This document shows positions 45,883-55,186 of a DNA stretch of 64,000 bases, in pieces. The position numbers and the translations under genes were made by a program. This stretch comes from Propionispira raffinosivorans DSM 20765 (GTDB taxonomy: Bacteria; Bacillota; Negativicutes; Selenomonadales; Selenomonadaceae): positions 1 through 64,000 of the forward strand of contig NZ_KB905861.1 in assembly GCF_000381065.1 (NCBI RefSeq), given 5' to 3'. Numbering within the stretch: position 1 is the first letter of the stretch; every line of letters starts with the position of its first letter. The notes below the pieces were generated by a model. That model did not search any database and was not told the origin of the DNA. It was given only the letters and a program-made list of their open reading frames with translations.

Positions 45883-47556
45883 TTATTGATCCGCAAGGAC
45901 TTCTTTTTTTATTGTTTTAAGACGTTTCATGACATCATTTTCACCGCGGCCAAAATATTCATGCAAAATATCATATTCTTTATATAAACGATCGTAAATA
46001 GCTGCATTTTTTGGATTTGGCAGATATACATCCGACCGCAATTTCCCCATATGTTTCGTCGCATCAAATACACTATCATAACCACCCGCAGCTGCCCCTG
46101 CTGCAACAGCGCCGAAAATGGCAGAACCAAGTGCCGGTCCCTGAGTTGATCCAGCAATTTTAACCGGCAGATTAATAACGTCGGCATAAATATGCATTGC
46201 TAATGCATTTTTCTGTGAAATACCGCCCGATGCATAAAATTCGTGAATCGGCACACCATTGGCACGAAATGTTTCAATAATCTTTCGCGTGCCAAAAGCA
46301 GTCGCCTCAATCAAAGCCCGGTACATCTCTTCCGGCTTTGTCTGAAGAGTCATCCCCAGCATCATACCTGTCAAATCAACATCCACTAATACAGAACGAT
46401 TGCCATTCCACCAATCAAGTGCCAAAAGCCCACTTTCACCAGCTGTCAGTTTTTCAGCTTTTTCAGTCAAAAGCTGATGAATATCAATCGTTTTATCTCT
46501 TGCCTCTGCCAAATAAGCAGCCGGCAGACAGTTATTAACAAACCATTCAAAATGATCGCCTACACAAGACTGACCTGCTTCATAACCAAAAAATCCTGGT
46601 AATATACCATCTTCCACAACACCACACATACCCGGAACCATTTTTTCTTCTTCACCCAAAAGCACATGACAAGTCGAAGTTCCCATAATTGCCAAAATTT
46701 TGCCAACTCCATTGATTTTCACAGCCGGAACCGTTACATGAGCATCCACATTGCCAATCGCCACAGCGGTCCCTTCATTCAGACCGGTAAGTTTTGCCGC
46801 CAGTGGACTAATGACCCCCGCTTTTTGCCCGAGCGGTGTAACCGGGCAGCTCATTTTATCAGCAATCACATTTTCTAAGCGTGAATCTAAGGCTTTAAAA
46901 AAGTCTTTTGGTGGATACCCTTCTTTTTTATTCCACATCGCCTTATAACCAGCTGTACAAGAATTGCGGGTCTGCACACCGGTGAGCTGCCAAATAATCC
47001 AGTCAGCGGCTTCTACAAAATAATCCATTGCTGCATAAACCTCAGGGGATTCATCCAATATTTGCCAAAGTTTTGGTATTTCCCACTCCGAAGAAATTTT
47101 CCCACCATAACGAGCCAGCCATTTTTCACCACGCGCTGCGGCAATTTCATTTAAACGATTGGCTTTATCCTGCGCTGCATGATGTTTCCAAAGTTTTACA
47201 TAGGCATGCGGATTGGCTTTAAACTCAGGCAAGAAACACAATGGTGTACCGTCTGCTTTTACCGGTAAAACCGTACAAGCTGTAAAGTCCGTACCAATAC
47301 CGATAATATCATTCGGTGAAATTCCCGTTTGGTGAATAAGTTCTGGTATTGTATTCGATAAAACATCGATATAATCTTGTGGATCTTGCAAAGCCCAGTC
47401 AACCCCCAGCTTTGTGCCATCGGGTAAACACGTATCCATTACCGCATGAGGATATTTATAAATTGAACTGATTAACTCGCGTCCACTTTCCACTTCTACT
47501 AAAACAGCCCGCCCTGAAAGCGACCCAAAGTCAACACCGATTGTATATTTCGCCAT
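45883..47556 (-). CDS. araB: L-ribulokinase
   Basis: 557 residues, typical of the AraB branch of FGGY kinases. [16 protein letters not shown] phosphate loop, [56 protein letters not shown] and a C-terminal [18 protein letters not shown]. It phosphorylates L-ribulose at O5. AGGAGG lies 7 nt upstream of the ATG. The gene follows araE by 38 bases. Confidence 0.95.
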   Translation of the reverse strand: MAKYTIGVDFGSLSGRAVLVEVESGRELISSIYKYPHAVMDTCLPDGTKLGVDWALQDPQDYIDVLSNTIPELIHQTGISPNDIIGIGTDFTACTVLPVKADGTPLCFLPEFKANPHAYVKLWKHHAAQDKANRLNEIAAARGEKWLARYGGKISSEWEIPKLWQILDESPEVYAAMDYFVEAADWIIWQLTGVQTRNSCTAGYKAMWNKKEGYPPKDFFKALDSRLENVIADKMSCPVTPLGQKAGVISPLAAKLTGLNEGTAVAIGNVDAHVTVPAVKINGVGKILAIMGTSTCHVLLGEEEKMVPGMCGVVEDGILPGFFGYEAGQSCVGDHFEWFVNNCLPAAYLAEARDKTIDIHQLLTEKAEKLTAGESGLLALDWWNGNRSVLVDVDLTGMMLGMTLQTKPEEMYRALIEATAFGTRKIIETFRANGVPIHEFYASGGISQKNALAMHIYADVINLPVKIAGSTQGPALGSAIFGAVAAGAAAGGYDSVFDATKHMGKLRSDVYLPNPKNAAIYDRLYKEYDILHEYFGRGENDVMKRLKTIKKEVLADQ

Positions 47557-47594
47557 AAAAAAACCTCCTATATTCTAAACGACTGTGAAACTTT

Positions 47595-49022
47595 TCAGCA
47601 GCCAATATCTCTAAGTTTCTTGCCTTTCAATAAATTCTGTTCAATTTGTTCCAATGTCACATTTTTGGTTTCAGGAATCAGGTAAATTGTAAAGAAAATA
47701 AACAAAACATTCATTCCCGTATAAATCCAAAATGTCATGGCTGAACCAACTGAATTCAATAATGTCAAGAATGTAGCACCAATGATCATATTTGAAATCC
47801 AATTTGTTGTAGTCGAACAAGCAATCCCGAAATCACGACTCTTAAGCGGTTGGATTTCCGAACACAAAATCCAAACAACCGGAGCAGCACTCATGGCATA
47901 ACCGCCAATACAAACCACCGTCATCGCAACTGCTATATAAGAAATCCAAGTGGATGTACTACCATTATCAATCAGATTCAAGCAAACACCCAAAATCAAA
48001 GTTCCGGCTGCCATGACCGAAAACCCTATTTTCAAAGCTGGTTTACGACCGGCTTTATCTACCATATTCATGGCAATAAAAGTTGCTAACACAAACGTTA
48101 AACCATCGATTACTGTTGCCATCATCTGTTCTTCGGTTGTCGTAAAACCTGCCAGACTAAAAATTTTCGGTGCATAATACATTATAATGTTCATCCCTGT
48201 AAACTGTTGCATGGCCTGTAAAAGCATACCAAGAAAAACGACGCGGCGGACATTTTTATTGGCTTTGAAAAGCCCCCAGCCTTCTTGTTTGACTTTTAAA
48301 CTTTCACGAATATCCAATAATTCACTCGCTACTTTTCTTTCATTACTATGCAGCATATGTAATACACTTTTCGCTTCATCGAAACGTCCTTTTGAAGCCA
48401 GCCATCTTGGGCTATCTGGCAGCTTCAAAACAGCCAGCATAAGAATCACTGCTGGTACACAAATAATACCAACCATCATCCGCCAATCTCCACTATAGCT
48501 AAGAGCGGTATCCGATAAAAAGGCTAATAAAATACCTACGGTAACCATCAGTTGATACATCGCAATCAATTTTCCCCGAATCTCTTTATCAGCCATTTCC
48601 GATAAATATAAAGGTGCTGTGTAGGAAGCAATCCCCACCGCAAAACCCAAAACAACACGTGCCACAAGTAAAATTGTTACACTCGTTGCAAACGCAGAAC
48701 CGATGGAACCTAAAATGAAAAATCCTGCCCCAATTAACAAACTGTATTTTCTTCCAAGACGTGAAGACAGCCACCCTGTGGCAATTGCACCAAATGCTGC
48801 CCCTAACATCATTGAACTAACAACCCATTCTTGCTGTTGACTGCTTAAAGCAAAATGCTTTGCAATAAATGGCAAGGCTCCTGCGATAACACCAATATCC
48901 AAGCCAAATAACAGACCGGCCATCCCCGCCGCAAATGAAATAAAAGTACGCATTTTAGCCGTCTTTCGATCCCTCGTATTTGAAATTCTTCCAAAGTTTT
49001 CTTGTACAGTATCTTCCATCAT
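47595..49022 (-). CDS. araE: MFS sugar porter, arabinose importer
   Basis: 475 residues from ATG 49022 (GGAGGAG 9 nt upstream; the ATG at 49040 overlaps that site). Twelve membrane helices with the sugar-porter signatures [61 protein letters not shown] and [13 protein letters not shown]. Members are proton symporters for pentoses and hexoses. Leading an operon of araB, araA and araD makes L-arabinose the likely substrate; xylose or galactose cannot be excluded. Confidence 0.9.
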   Translation of the reverse strand: MMEDTVQENFGRISNTRDRKTAKMRTFISFAAGMAGLLFGLDIGVIAGALPFIAKHFALSSQQQEWVVSSMMLGAAFGAIATGWLSSRLGRKYSLLIGAGFFILGSIGSAFATSVTILLVARVVLGFAVGIASYTAPLYLSEMADKEIRGKLIAMYQLMVTVGILLAFLSDTALSYSGDWRMMVGIICVPAVILMLAVLKLPDSPRWLASKGRFDEAKSVLHMLHSNERKVASELLDIRESLKVKQEGWGLFKANKNVRRVVFLGMLLQAMQQFTGMNIIMYYAPKIFSLAGFTTTEEQMMATVIDGLTFVLATFIAMNMVDKAGRKPALKIGFSVMAAGTLILGVCLNLIDNGSTSTWISYIAVAMTVVCIGGYAMSAAPVVWILCSEIQPLKSRDFGIACSTTTNWISNMIIGATFLTLLNSVGSAMTFWIYTGMNVLFIFFTIYLIPETKNVTLEQIEQNLLKGKKLRDIGC

Positions 49023-49543
49023 ATGAAAAATCTCCTCCATTCAAATAAAACAGTTTTCTGAAACTTCTAAATAAATGACCTAATTATCTATATATCATAA
49101 ATACAACATGGCAGCTTGGTGAATTTGCCGGCTTGCTTCACACCTACTCATACTGTATGAAAAACTACCTTATTCAACTTTTCTTTCGCATTTTCGTTGT
49201 CATACATATTTGTAAAAATTATCATACAACTAACTTTTATAATATAACACTCTTTACTTAATATTTCAATTATTTTTTATTTATTTATATTGTTTTAATC
49301 ATAGTCTGTATTTATAACTGTCAGAACCTTTGTATACTATGACTCATTTAGGCTTTTTTTAACCGATGATTTGTAGTATTGCCTTTGTATTTTATTGCAC
49401 AACACGATAAATCATCATACATTTCGGCAATAAATTTCCTGCTTATCATTTAGTATTGCTTGTATGAAAACAAAATCTATTAAAAATTCTTTTTAAATAA
49501 GAAAAGACGCAACTATAAATTATAGCTGCGTCCTAAGCGAAAA
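49023..49543 (-). promoter_or_regulatory. ara operon promoter and repeated TCATAC operators
   Basis: On the minus strand TTGAAA (49264-49269), 17-nt spacer, TATATT (49241-49246). The motif TCATAC occurs at 49148-49153, inverted at 49155-49160 (TCATAC-T-GTATGA), at 49200-49205, 49222-49227 and 49415-49420; ATTTGTA/TACAAAT-like half-sites overlap the middle pair. Those just past the start point fit an AraR-like repressor, but no such gene is in the window. No further gene was seen in this 520-base gap; the terminator of the small gene lies at 49506-49532. Confidence 0.6.
49506..49532 (-). terminator. Terminator after the small basic protein gene
   Basis: GACGCAACTATA (49506-49517) pairs with TATAGCTGCGTC (49521-49532) with one mismatch; the minus strand continues TTTTCTT. 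Confidence 0.75.
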
Positions 49544-49651
49544 TCACTTTGCTTGTATAGATGCTAATGTAGCATTAGCTTGAGTTGTAGGTTTTTTCTT
49601 ATCGGCCTTTTTCTTTTTCTTTTCCTTGTTCTTTGGGCTCTTATCTCCCAT
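49544..49651 (-). CDS. Small Lys-rich protein of unknown function (35 aa)
   Basis: A 35-codon gene beginning MGDKSPKNKEKKKKK and ending ATLASIQAK, with GGGAG 9 nt upstream and a terminator 12 bases past the stop, which together make it a believable gene. Very short proteins opening MGDKSPKxKEK are known from many bacterial genomes without an assigned role. Half the residues are charged and basic, which suggests binding to RNA, DNA or the ribosome, or an unstructured tail; nothing more can be said. It stands alone between araE and corA. Confidence 0.75.
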   Translation of the reverse strand: MGDKSPKNKEKKKKKADKKKPTTQANATLASIQAK

Positions 49652-49841
49652 ATTGAACATCTCCCTTTTGTTATGACCTATTGTTTATTATAACACCTTT
49701 TGCTCAATTTAGTTAGTCCTTTTTCTAAGGACAACTGAGAACAAGTCGCTTTTTGCCCTAAAATGATATTGTTTTTTGTTCGGTTTTGTAATAGAATCTC
49801 AATAACAGCCATGAGTATAATATATAAGAAGAGGTATCTAA

Positions 49842-50900
49842 ATGAAAAAACGCCGCCGTTTCTCTACCCAGAAGGCAGGACTTCCTCCTGGTACATTGAT
49901 TGGCTATGGATTTGATCCAGCCGTAAAAACAAAAGTACGCGTAATCGATTTCAATAGTGATCGATTCTATGAAAGCGAAATCAACTCCATTGATGATTTA
50001 TCCAGTTTTAAACAAACGGAGACCGTAACCTGGATTGATATTGTCGGTGCCAGTCAAATAGAAGTATTAGATAAAATTGGTCAGTTATTCGGCATTCATA
50101 ATTTAGTTCTTGAAGATATGCTCAATACAAGTCATCGACCAAAAACAGAAGACTATGGAGAATATCTTTTTTTAATCATGAAAAATATCCGTTTGCAAGA
50201 CAATGATTTGTTAATTGAACAAATTTCTCTAATTATTGGTAAAAACTATGTAATCACTTTTTTAGAAAACGATTTTAATGTTTTTGAGGCAGTTCGTAAT
50301 CGCTTGCGCTCCAGTAAAAGTAAAATTCGAAAAACTGGGGCGGATTATCTTGGCTATGCTTTACTCGATCTCGTCGTTGACAATTATTTTATTGCCTTGG
50401 AACATGTCGGTGAACAAATTGATCTTTTAGAAGAACGCGTTATCCAAGAAGTCGATGCCACGCAAGTTAAGGAGATTCAAGGTCTGCGTACTGATCTCTT
50501 ATTTATCCGCAAAGCCATCTGGCCGTTGCGTGAGATTATTAGCAATCTGGAAAGAGGCGACTCTGAGCTGTTAAGTCCACAAATGCATATCTACATTCGC
50601 GACGTCTACGATCATGTTGTACAAATTATTGACACCGTAGAGACCTACCGTGAAATGGTTAATGGTTTGATGGATATTTATTTGTCAAGCATCAGCAATC
50701 GCATGAACGAAGTTATGAAAGTTTTAACCATCATCTCAACCATTTTCATTCCATTAACGTTTTTAGCCGGCCTTGAAGGCATGAATTTCAAGACTATGCC
50801 TGAACTCGATTTAGATTATGGCTATCCTTTCCTTCTATTGTTCATGCTTTTAATCGTATTAGGTATGCTCCGCTTTTTTCGCAAGAAACAATGGCTGTGA
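49842..50900 (+). CDS. corA: CorA-type magnesium/cobalt channel
   Basis: 352 residues. Large cytoplasmic domain (WIDIVGASQIEVLDKIG, HNLVLEDMLNTSHRPK), long helix, then two membrane segments at the C-terminus (about 290-310 and 325-345) with the pore motif GMN in LEGMNFKTMPEL and the basic end FRKKQWL. It forms a pentameric Mg2+ channel in the inner membrane. GAGG precedes the ATG. No M-box-like leader was recognised upstream. Its stop is 2 bases from that of the convergent regulator, with no terminator between. Confidence 0.95.
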   Translation: MKKRRRFSTQKAGLPPGTLIGYGFDPAVKTKVRVIDFNSDRFYESEINSIDDLSSFKQTETVTWIDIVGASQIEVLDKIGQLFGIHNLVLEDMLNTSHRPKTEDYGEYLFLIMKNIRLQDNDLLIEQISLIIGKNYVITFLENDFNVFEAVRNRLRSSKSKIRKTGADYLGYALLDLVVDNYFIALEHVGEQIDLLEERVIQEVDATQVKEIQGLRTDLLFIRKAIWPLREIISNLERGDSELLSPQMHIYIRDVYDHVVQIIDTVETYREMVNGLMDIYLSSISNRMNEVMKVLTIISTIFIPLTFLAGLEGMNFKTMPELDLDYGYPFLLLFMLLIVLGMLRFFRKKQWL

Positions 50901-50902
50901 CA

Positions 50903-51619
50903 TTAAAAAGTTGTGTTTTTCATCATATAATCGAACCGCAGATTTTCATCGACCAGCTGAAAATGTTCTTCAATCGCAGCCTGAGCACCAATTTTATCAC
51001 CAGCTTTCAAACACATAACCATATGTTGGTGTGCCAGCTGCAAGCGCTTTTTACCTTTATCTTCTGCGATAATTTTTTTGCGTAAATCCTTAATAAACAG
51101 GTGCATCACATCAGCCAGAGCTTGTAAAATTGTAACAATTAAGGGATTACTGGCCGCCGTGGCAATTGTATAATGTAGTTTTTCATCCAATGCTACATTC
51201 GCTGTATCATCTGTATTTTTCTCCATAGCTTCAATAATGGATTCTAATAGATCCGTTTGTTCTTTACTGATCTTATCAATCGCCAAAGCAATCATTGTTT
51301 TTTCCAGACCGCAGCGCAATTCACTGATCTGTTTATAATCAATTTTCTGCACCAAAAACATCATCGCCAATGATTCACCAAGGCTTTTTTCAAAATTACC
51401 AGAAATCACATTTCCCGCCCCTTGTGTACTGGTTATGATACCCATGACTTCTAATGTCCGCAAGGCTTCTCTTATAGAAGTGCGACTTACCCCCAGCGTC
51501 TCGGCTAATTCACGTTCAGGCGGCAAAGTATCCCCCAGATTAACCTCATTACAGATGATTTTTCTTTTTATTGAATCTATGACTTTTTGATAAGCTCGTC
51601 CAGCTTCTTGTCTTGCCAT
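50903..51619 (-). CDS. GntR-family regulator, FadR/FCD subfamily (second)
   Basis: 238 residues from ATG 51619 (GGGGG about 8 nt upstream; ATG 51634 has no site). Winged helix with LGDTLPPERELAETLGVSRT and TSIREALRTLEVMGI, then the FCD helical domain with LRCGLEKTMIA, DEKLHYTIATAASNPLI and AHQHMVMCLKAGD. The layout resembles LldR/PdhR/DgoR-type sensors of organic acids. No target operon is adjacent, and the gene is convergent with corA. Regulon unknown. Confidence 0.88.
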   Translation of the reverse strand: MARQEAGRAYQKVIDSIKRKIICNEVNLGDTLPPERELAETLGVSRTSIREALRTLEVMGIITSTQGAGNVISGNFEKSLGESLAMMFLVQKIDYKQISELRCGLEKTMIALAIDKISKEQTDLLESIIEAMEKNTDDTANVALDEKLHYTIATAASNPLIVTILQALADVMHLFIKDLRKKIIAEDKGKKRLQLAHQHMVMCLKAGDKIGAQAAIEEHFQLVDENLRFDYMMKNTTF

Positions 51620-51724
51620 GTCTACATCCCCCATTACGTCTTTTAAAGTAGCAATATTTTACCACAGACAGATAGAAATCGCAATTTTATGAAAAATACA
51701 TTCTTAGCGAAGACTATTAGGATT

Positions 51725-51776
51725 AAAAAAACAACAACTAGAGATATTGTGAAAATATCTCTAGTTGTTGTTTTTT
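51725..51776. terminator. Terminator after the 184-aa secreted protein gene
   Basis: A perfect 23-bp stem (51725-51747 with 51754-51776) starting with A6 and ending with T6, therefore able to act in both directions. Confidence 0.9.
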
Positions 51777-51805
51777 ACATTTTGCAGTATAGATGCTTCA
51801 GTAGT

Positions 51806-52360
51806 TTATAGTGAGTCGATAATTTTCTGGTACCCATCTTCCATAGCATCATGAATTGCATTTGTTATAGATGTTTTGGCAGCAGCATCTTTTGCCGATC
51901 CGTTGGTTTGAAAAACGATCAACCGATTCGTACTGCGATTATAAAATTTATATTGCAATTGCGCTTTCGTTTTGATCTCAGTAGAAATAAATTGAATGTA
52001 ACCATTACAATTCAACTTGGCTATTTTCATCCCGATAACATAATCCGCTTTTGTATCTTTCGCAACAGCTTCAAATACATCTTTTTCAGGAAGTTCCATT
52101 ATTGAAGGGTCATATCCCGCATGGTTCAAAGCCTTTTGAACATCCTCTTCGGGAATTATTTTAATTTTAGAAACTAAAAAGCCTTCCATATACTGATCTT
52201 TCACAATATCTTTCACATAAGTTTTCAGCTCCGCTGTTGCACCTATGTATGGAATGACGGCAATGGTATACAATTCTGATTCCACTGCCTGGCTTGCTTC
52301 TGCAAATACATGTGTCGTCGATAATAAAAAGAAAACCAATAAAAATAAGACCGTCCTCAT
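51806..52360 (-). CDS. Secreted protein of unknown function (184 aa)
   Basis: Signal peptide (MRTVLFLLVFFLLSTTHVFA, cleavage about residue 20), then a soluble domain: IAVIPYIGATAELKTYVKD, a region KIIPEEDVQKALNHAGYDPS and ADYVIGMKIAKLNC. The pattern of an early beta strand AVIPY, a middle 'ADYVIGxKI' strand and a late KFYNRSTNRLIV resembles periplasmic CsgG/TolB-N-like alpha/beta domains, but the match is too weak to name a family. One Cys. It is monocistronic with a strong terminator, so expression may be substantial. Confidence 0.75.
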   Translation of the reverse strand: MRTVLFLLVFFLLSTTHVFAEASQAVESELYTIAVIPYIGATAELKTYVKDIVKDQYMEGFLVSKIKIIPEEDVQKALNHAGYDPSIMELPEKDVFEAVAKDTKADYVIGMKIAKLNCNGYIQFISTEIKTKAQLQYKFYNRSTNRLIVFQTNGSAKDAAAKTSITNAIHDAMEDGYQKIIDSL

Positions 52361-52494
52361 TTACACCACTCCATTTAGAAATTTACACATTGAGCTTACT
52401 CTACTTTCATCATTATCAATAGATATCCTATACTATAGTACGCCTATAGTCTTAGAATTTCCTTTGATTTATACATTTTATTTTTTTAAAAAGC

Positions 52495-52531
52495 AGGGGC
52501 ATTTATCGTTTATTTTACGATAAATGCCCCT
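52495..52531 (-). terminator. Terminator after the OPT transporter gene
   Basis: AGGGGCATTTATCGT pairs perfectly with 52517-52531 (15 bp, 7-nt loop), 24 bases past the stop. Confidence 0.8.
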
Positions 52532-52555
52532 ACGACGTGTTATTACAACGTTTTA

Positions 52556-54598
52556 TTATTTTACTTCAACTTTAGAATTGAGCACATGATAAATGAATAC
52601 TGCAATCAATAAGATAAACACAATAAGCCCCAGTGAATCGGCTGTGGGTTCAAAATTTTTTCCAACCAAAGCCAATGGTGAATCGCTGCCACCAGCCGTT
52701 ACCGAAAAGACAATAATGATGGCAATGATAACGCCCATTAAGCTTTCACCAACAATCAACCCCGATGCAAAAAGCACACCCTTACGATTGGATTTTTCAA
52801 CTTCGGCTTCTACATTTTGGGAATTGCGTTCAATTGCCTGTTTTTTCAAATGACGATGAACCAGATAGCTCATAACGGTCCCAATAATCAAAGGCACTTC
52901 GAGTGTAGGCGGTAAATAAATCCCCATACCTACAGCCAGTGGCGGCAAGCAATAAGAGACAGAATTTTTTTTCAACAATAAATCAAGGATAATAATCAAA
53001 ATACCAATGCCAATACCAAAAAGGATATAATTCCAATCCAAATTATGGCTGAAAATACCTTTGGCAATTGTCGTCATCAAGGTTGCCTGTGGTGCCGACA
53101 AAGCCTGTCCAGGGTCCATTCCCATGCGAGGCATTGCACCAGTGAAGCCATATGCTTCATATAGTAAATTAAGTACCGGAGCAATGGCAAAAGCACCGAT
53201 AACACTGCCCAGTATCAAAGACACCTGTTGTTTCCAAGGCGTAGCACCAACCAAATAGCCTGTCTTCAAATCTTGTAAATTATCATTTGATATAGCGGCG
53301 ATACTAATAATAACACTCGTAATGAAAATCGCCAACGCCGTGGCAAATTTACTGCCTGATTCCGATTCAAATACACCAGCTGAGGTCCCGATTGCCAGTA
53401 CTACAAGTGAAGAAATAATAATACCCAAAATAGCAATCCCTGAAATAGGACTCGCTGATGTACCTATTAACCCAGCCATATAACCGCAGGCTGCCGCAAC
53501 AAAAAAGCCCATTAAAACAGCTACTATAACACCAGCTGCCACAAAAGCCCAAGTAGTTCCAACAGCCAAATTTGCATCCGATATAAAAGAATAAAATGTT
53601 CCTGTTAAACCTAAAACAATAACACCAAAAATAATACCAACCGCTTTGGGTGATAAATCCGTATCCATTCGATGCAAGCTTTTTTCAGCTTCTGTACTTT
53701 TCATTGCTTTGATAGAAAGTGACATGCCTTCAATAATAGGTTTTGCGAGCATCACTAATGTCCAAATAGCCGCAACACCAATCGTCCCAGCCCCGATAAA
53801 GCGGACTTTTTGTGCCCAAATACCAGTGGCAAATGCCTGCACACTTTGTCCTTCTGCTGGTGTAAAAACAGAAGTTAAATAAGGTACAAATACGCCCCAT
53901 GACAAAAGTGTACCAACCAGCATTGCCATTCCACTGGCAATACCAATTAAATAACCTGCACCAATCAAAGCCGCTGAATAGCCAAGTGGCAATTTGGAAG
54001 TGATCTTACCAAAGCTAAACCAATAGCTTACTTCCGATGACATAATGTGGAACCCATTCGTACATAAACTAATTAAAGCAGCCAGTAGTCCACCCGATAA
54101 AATATCTTTCATACCACTTGCCTGTTTCGTGTCTGAACTGTCACTGCCCACTTTCAAAATTTCCGCAGCCGCCAAACCTTCCGGGTATGGTAAATCACTG
54201 TTAACAATCATCGCCCGACGAAGCGGAATCGTAAACAGTACACCAAGGCTCCCCCCACATGCGCAAAGCATCAGCGTTTGCCAAAAAGGGAATCCCTGCC
54301 AATAGCCAATCATTAACAATCCCGGAATAACAAAAATGACGGAAGAAAGTGTCCCTGCCGCCGAAGCTTGTGTTTGTACCATATTATTTTCTAATATATT
54401 CGACTCTTTAAACATCTTCAAAATTGCCATAGAAATTACAGCCGCCGGAATCGACGACGAAAAAGTAAGCCCTACTTTTAAACCTAAATAAACATTAGAT
54501 GCCGTGAAAATAACCGTAATCAACATTCCTAGCAGCATGCCCCGAAGCGTAAGTTCAGGCAAGTGTATTTCATTGCTCATAAAATCTACTTGTTTCAT
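52556..54598 (-). CDS. OPT-family oligopeptide transporter
   Basis: 680 residues with about sixteen membrane segments. OPT features: LRGMLLGMLITVIFTASNVYLG at the start (quoted in part: TASNVYLGLKVGLTFSSSIP), VQTQASAAGTLSSVIFVIPGL, PYPEGLAAAEILKVG and GYLVGATPWKQQ. Bacterial members of this branch take up peptides or metal-peptide complexes using ion gradients. AAAGGAG lies upstream of the ATG. It is monocistronic; the substrate cannot be read from the sequence. Confidence 0.9.
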   Translation of the reverse strand: MKQVDFMSNEIHLPELTLRGMLLGMLITVIFTASNVYLGLKVGLTFSSSIPAAVISMAILKMFKESNILENNMVQTQASAAGTLSSVIFVIPGLLMIGYWQGFPFWQTLMLCACGGSLGVLFTIPLRRAMIVNSDLPYPEGLAAAEILKVGSDSSDTKQASGMKDILSGGLLAALISLCTNGFHIMSSEVSYWFSFGKITSKLPLGYSAALIGAGYLIGIASGMAMLVGTLLSWGVFVPYLTSVFTPAEGQSVQAFATGIWAQKVRFIGAGTIGVAAIWTLVMLAKPIIEGMSLSIKAMKSTEAEKSLHRMDTDLSPKAVGIIFGVIVLGLTGTFYSFISDANLAVGTTWAFVAAGVIVAVLMGFFVAAACGYMAGLIGTSASPISGIAILGIIISSLVVLAIGTSAGVFESESGSKFATALAIFITSVIISIAAISNDNLQDLKTGYLVGATPWKQQVSLILGSVIGAFAIAPVLNLLYEAYGFTGAMPRMGMDPGQALSAPQATLMTTIAKGIFSHNLDWNYILFGIGIGILIIILDLLLKKNSVSYCLPPLAVGMGIYLPPTLEVPLIIGTVMSYLVHRHLKKQAIERNSQNVEAEVEKSNRKGVLFASGLIVGESLMGVIIAIIIVFSVTAGGSDSPLALVGKNFEPTADSLGLIVFILLIAVFIYHVLNSKVEVK

Positions 54599-54963
54599 AT
54601 GTATTCTCCTTTTGTTTAATTGGTTTGCAAATCAATCTGCTGTTAAAAATCCATTGTTTTTGTGTAGTACACTTTTACTATAACCACCCCATTTTTTATC
54701 GAATCCGACTTAATTTTCTTAAATTAATAGCCATATGTCCTCACGAGAGAAACACTTATCTCAAAGCCAATATCGCATATACATATTATAGTTATTTCAG
54801 CTTTTTTTGTATACCTTTATTTTTATAAAGTACTATATATAAAACGAATGAAAGCAGCAAAAAAAATCACAGCTACCCTAACGATAGTACTATTTGCCAT
54901 AAATTTTTTTGCTCAATTTTTTTATAAATATTTTTCAAAAGCCTATTGACATTTCCTTATTAA

Positions 54964-54992
54964 TTGACAATAACTTTCTTTTAGAATATAAT
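54964..54992 (+). promoter_or_regulatory. Consensus promoter of the osmoprotectant operon
   Basis: TTGACA (54964-54969), 17-nt spacer, TATAAT (54987-54992): a perfect consensus. The predicted transcript has a 5' leader of about 185 nt that includes the structured element at 55042-55109. Upstream, 54599-54960 is AT-rich with no gene recognised. Confidence 0.85.
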
Positions 54993-55041
54993 ATGTATAT
55001 GGAATCGTTTTAAATTAGTGAAAATTAATATTGAAAATCTC

Positions 55042-55109
55042 ACTGAATCCCCACTATATTGGGCGTAAATCTGTTAAAGGTTCGCTCATATAGCTGGGGG
55101 TTTTCTCTT
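55042..55109 (+). ncRNA. Putative structured leader RNA / attenuator, copy 1
   Basis: Outer helix CCCCA+CTATAT (55049-55059) with ATATAG+C+TGGGG (55088-55099), inner helix GGGCG (55061-55065) with CGCTC (55083-55087), and an internal loop TAAATCTGTTAAAGG; a T-rich tract follows. The element starts ACTGAATCCC and shares primary sequence and both helices with the copy at 58030-58096. The outer helix changes C-G to U-A between copies at one position, which supports an RNA structure. Together with the T tract it can work as a terminator in front of the osmoprotectant genes. It did not match a riboswitch class that I know. Confidence 0.6.
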
Positions 55110-55186
55110 AAAAAACGTTCGATAGGCATTTACTCTGCAAGTTTTAATAACGCAGGCTATTTTTGCCAGAAGGAGGAGATATCCCT

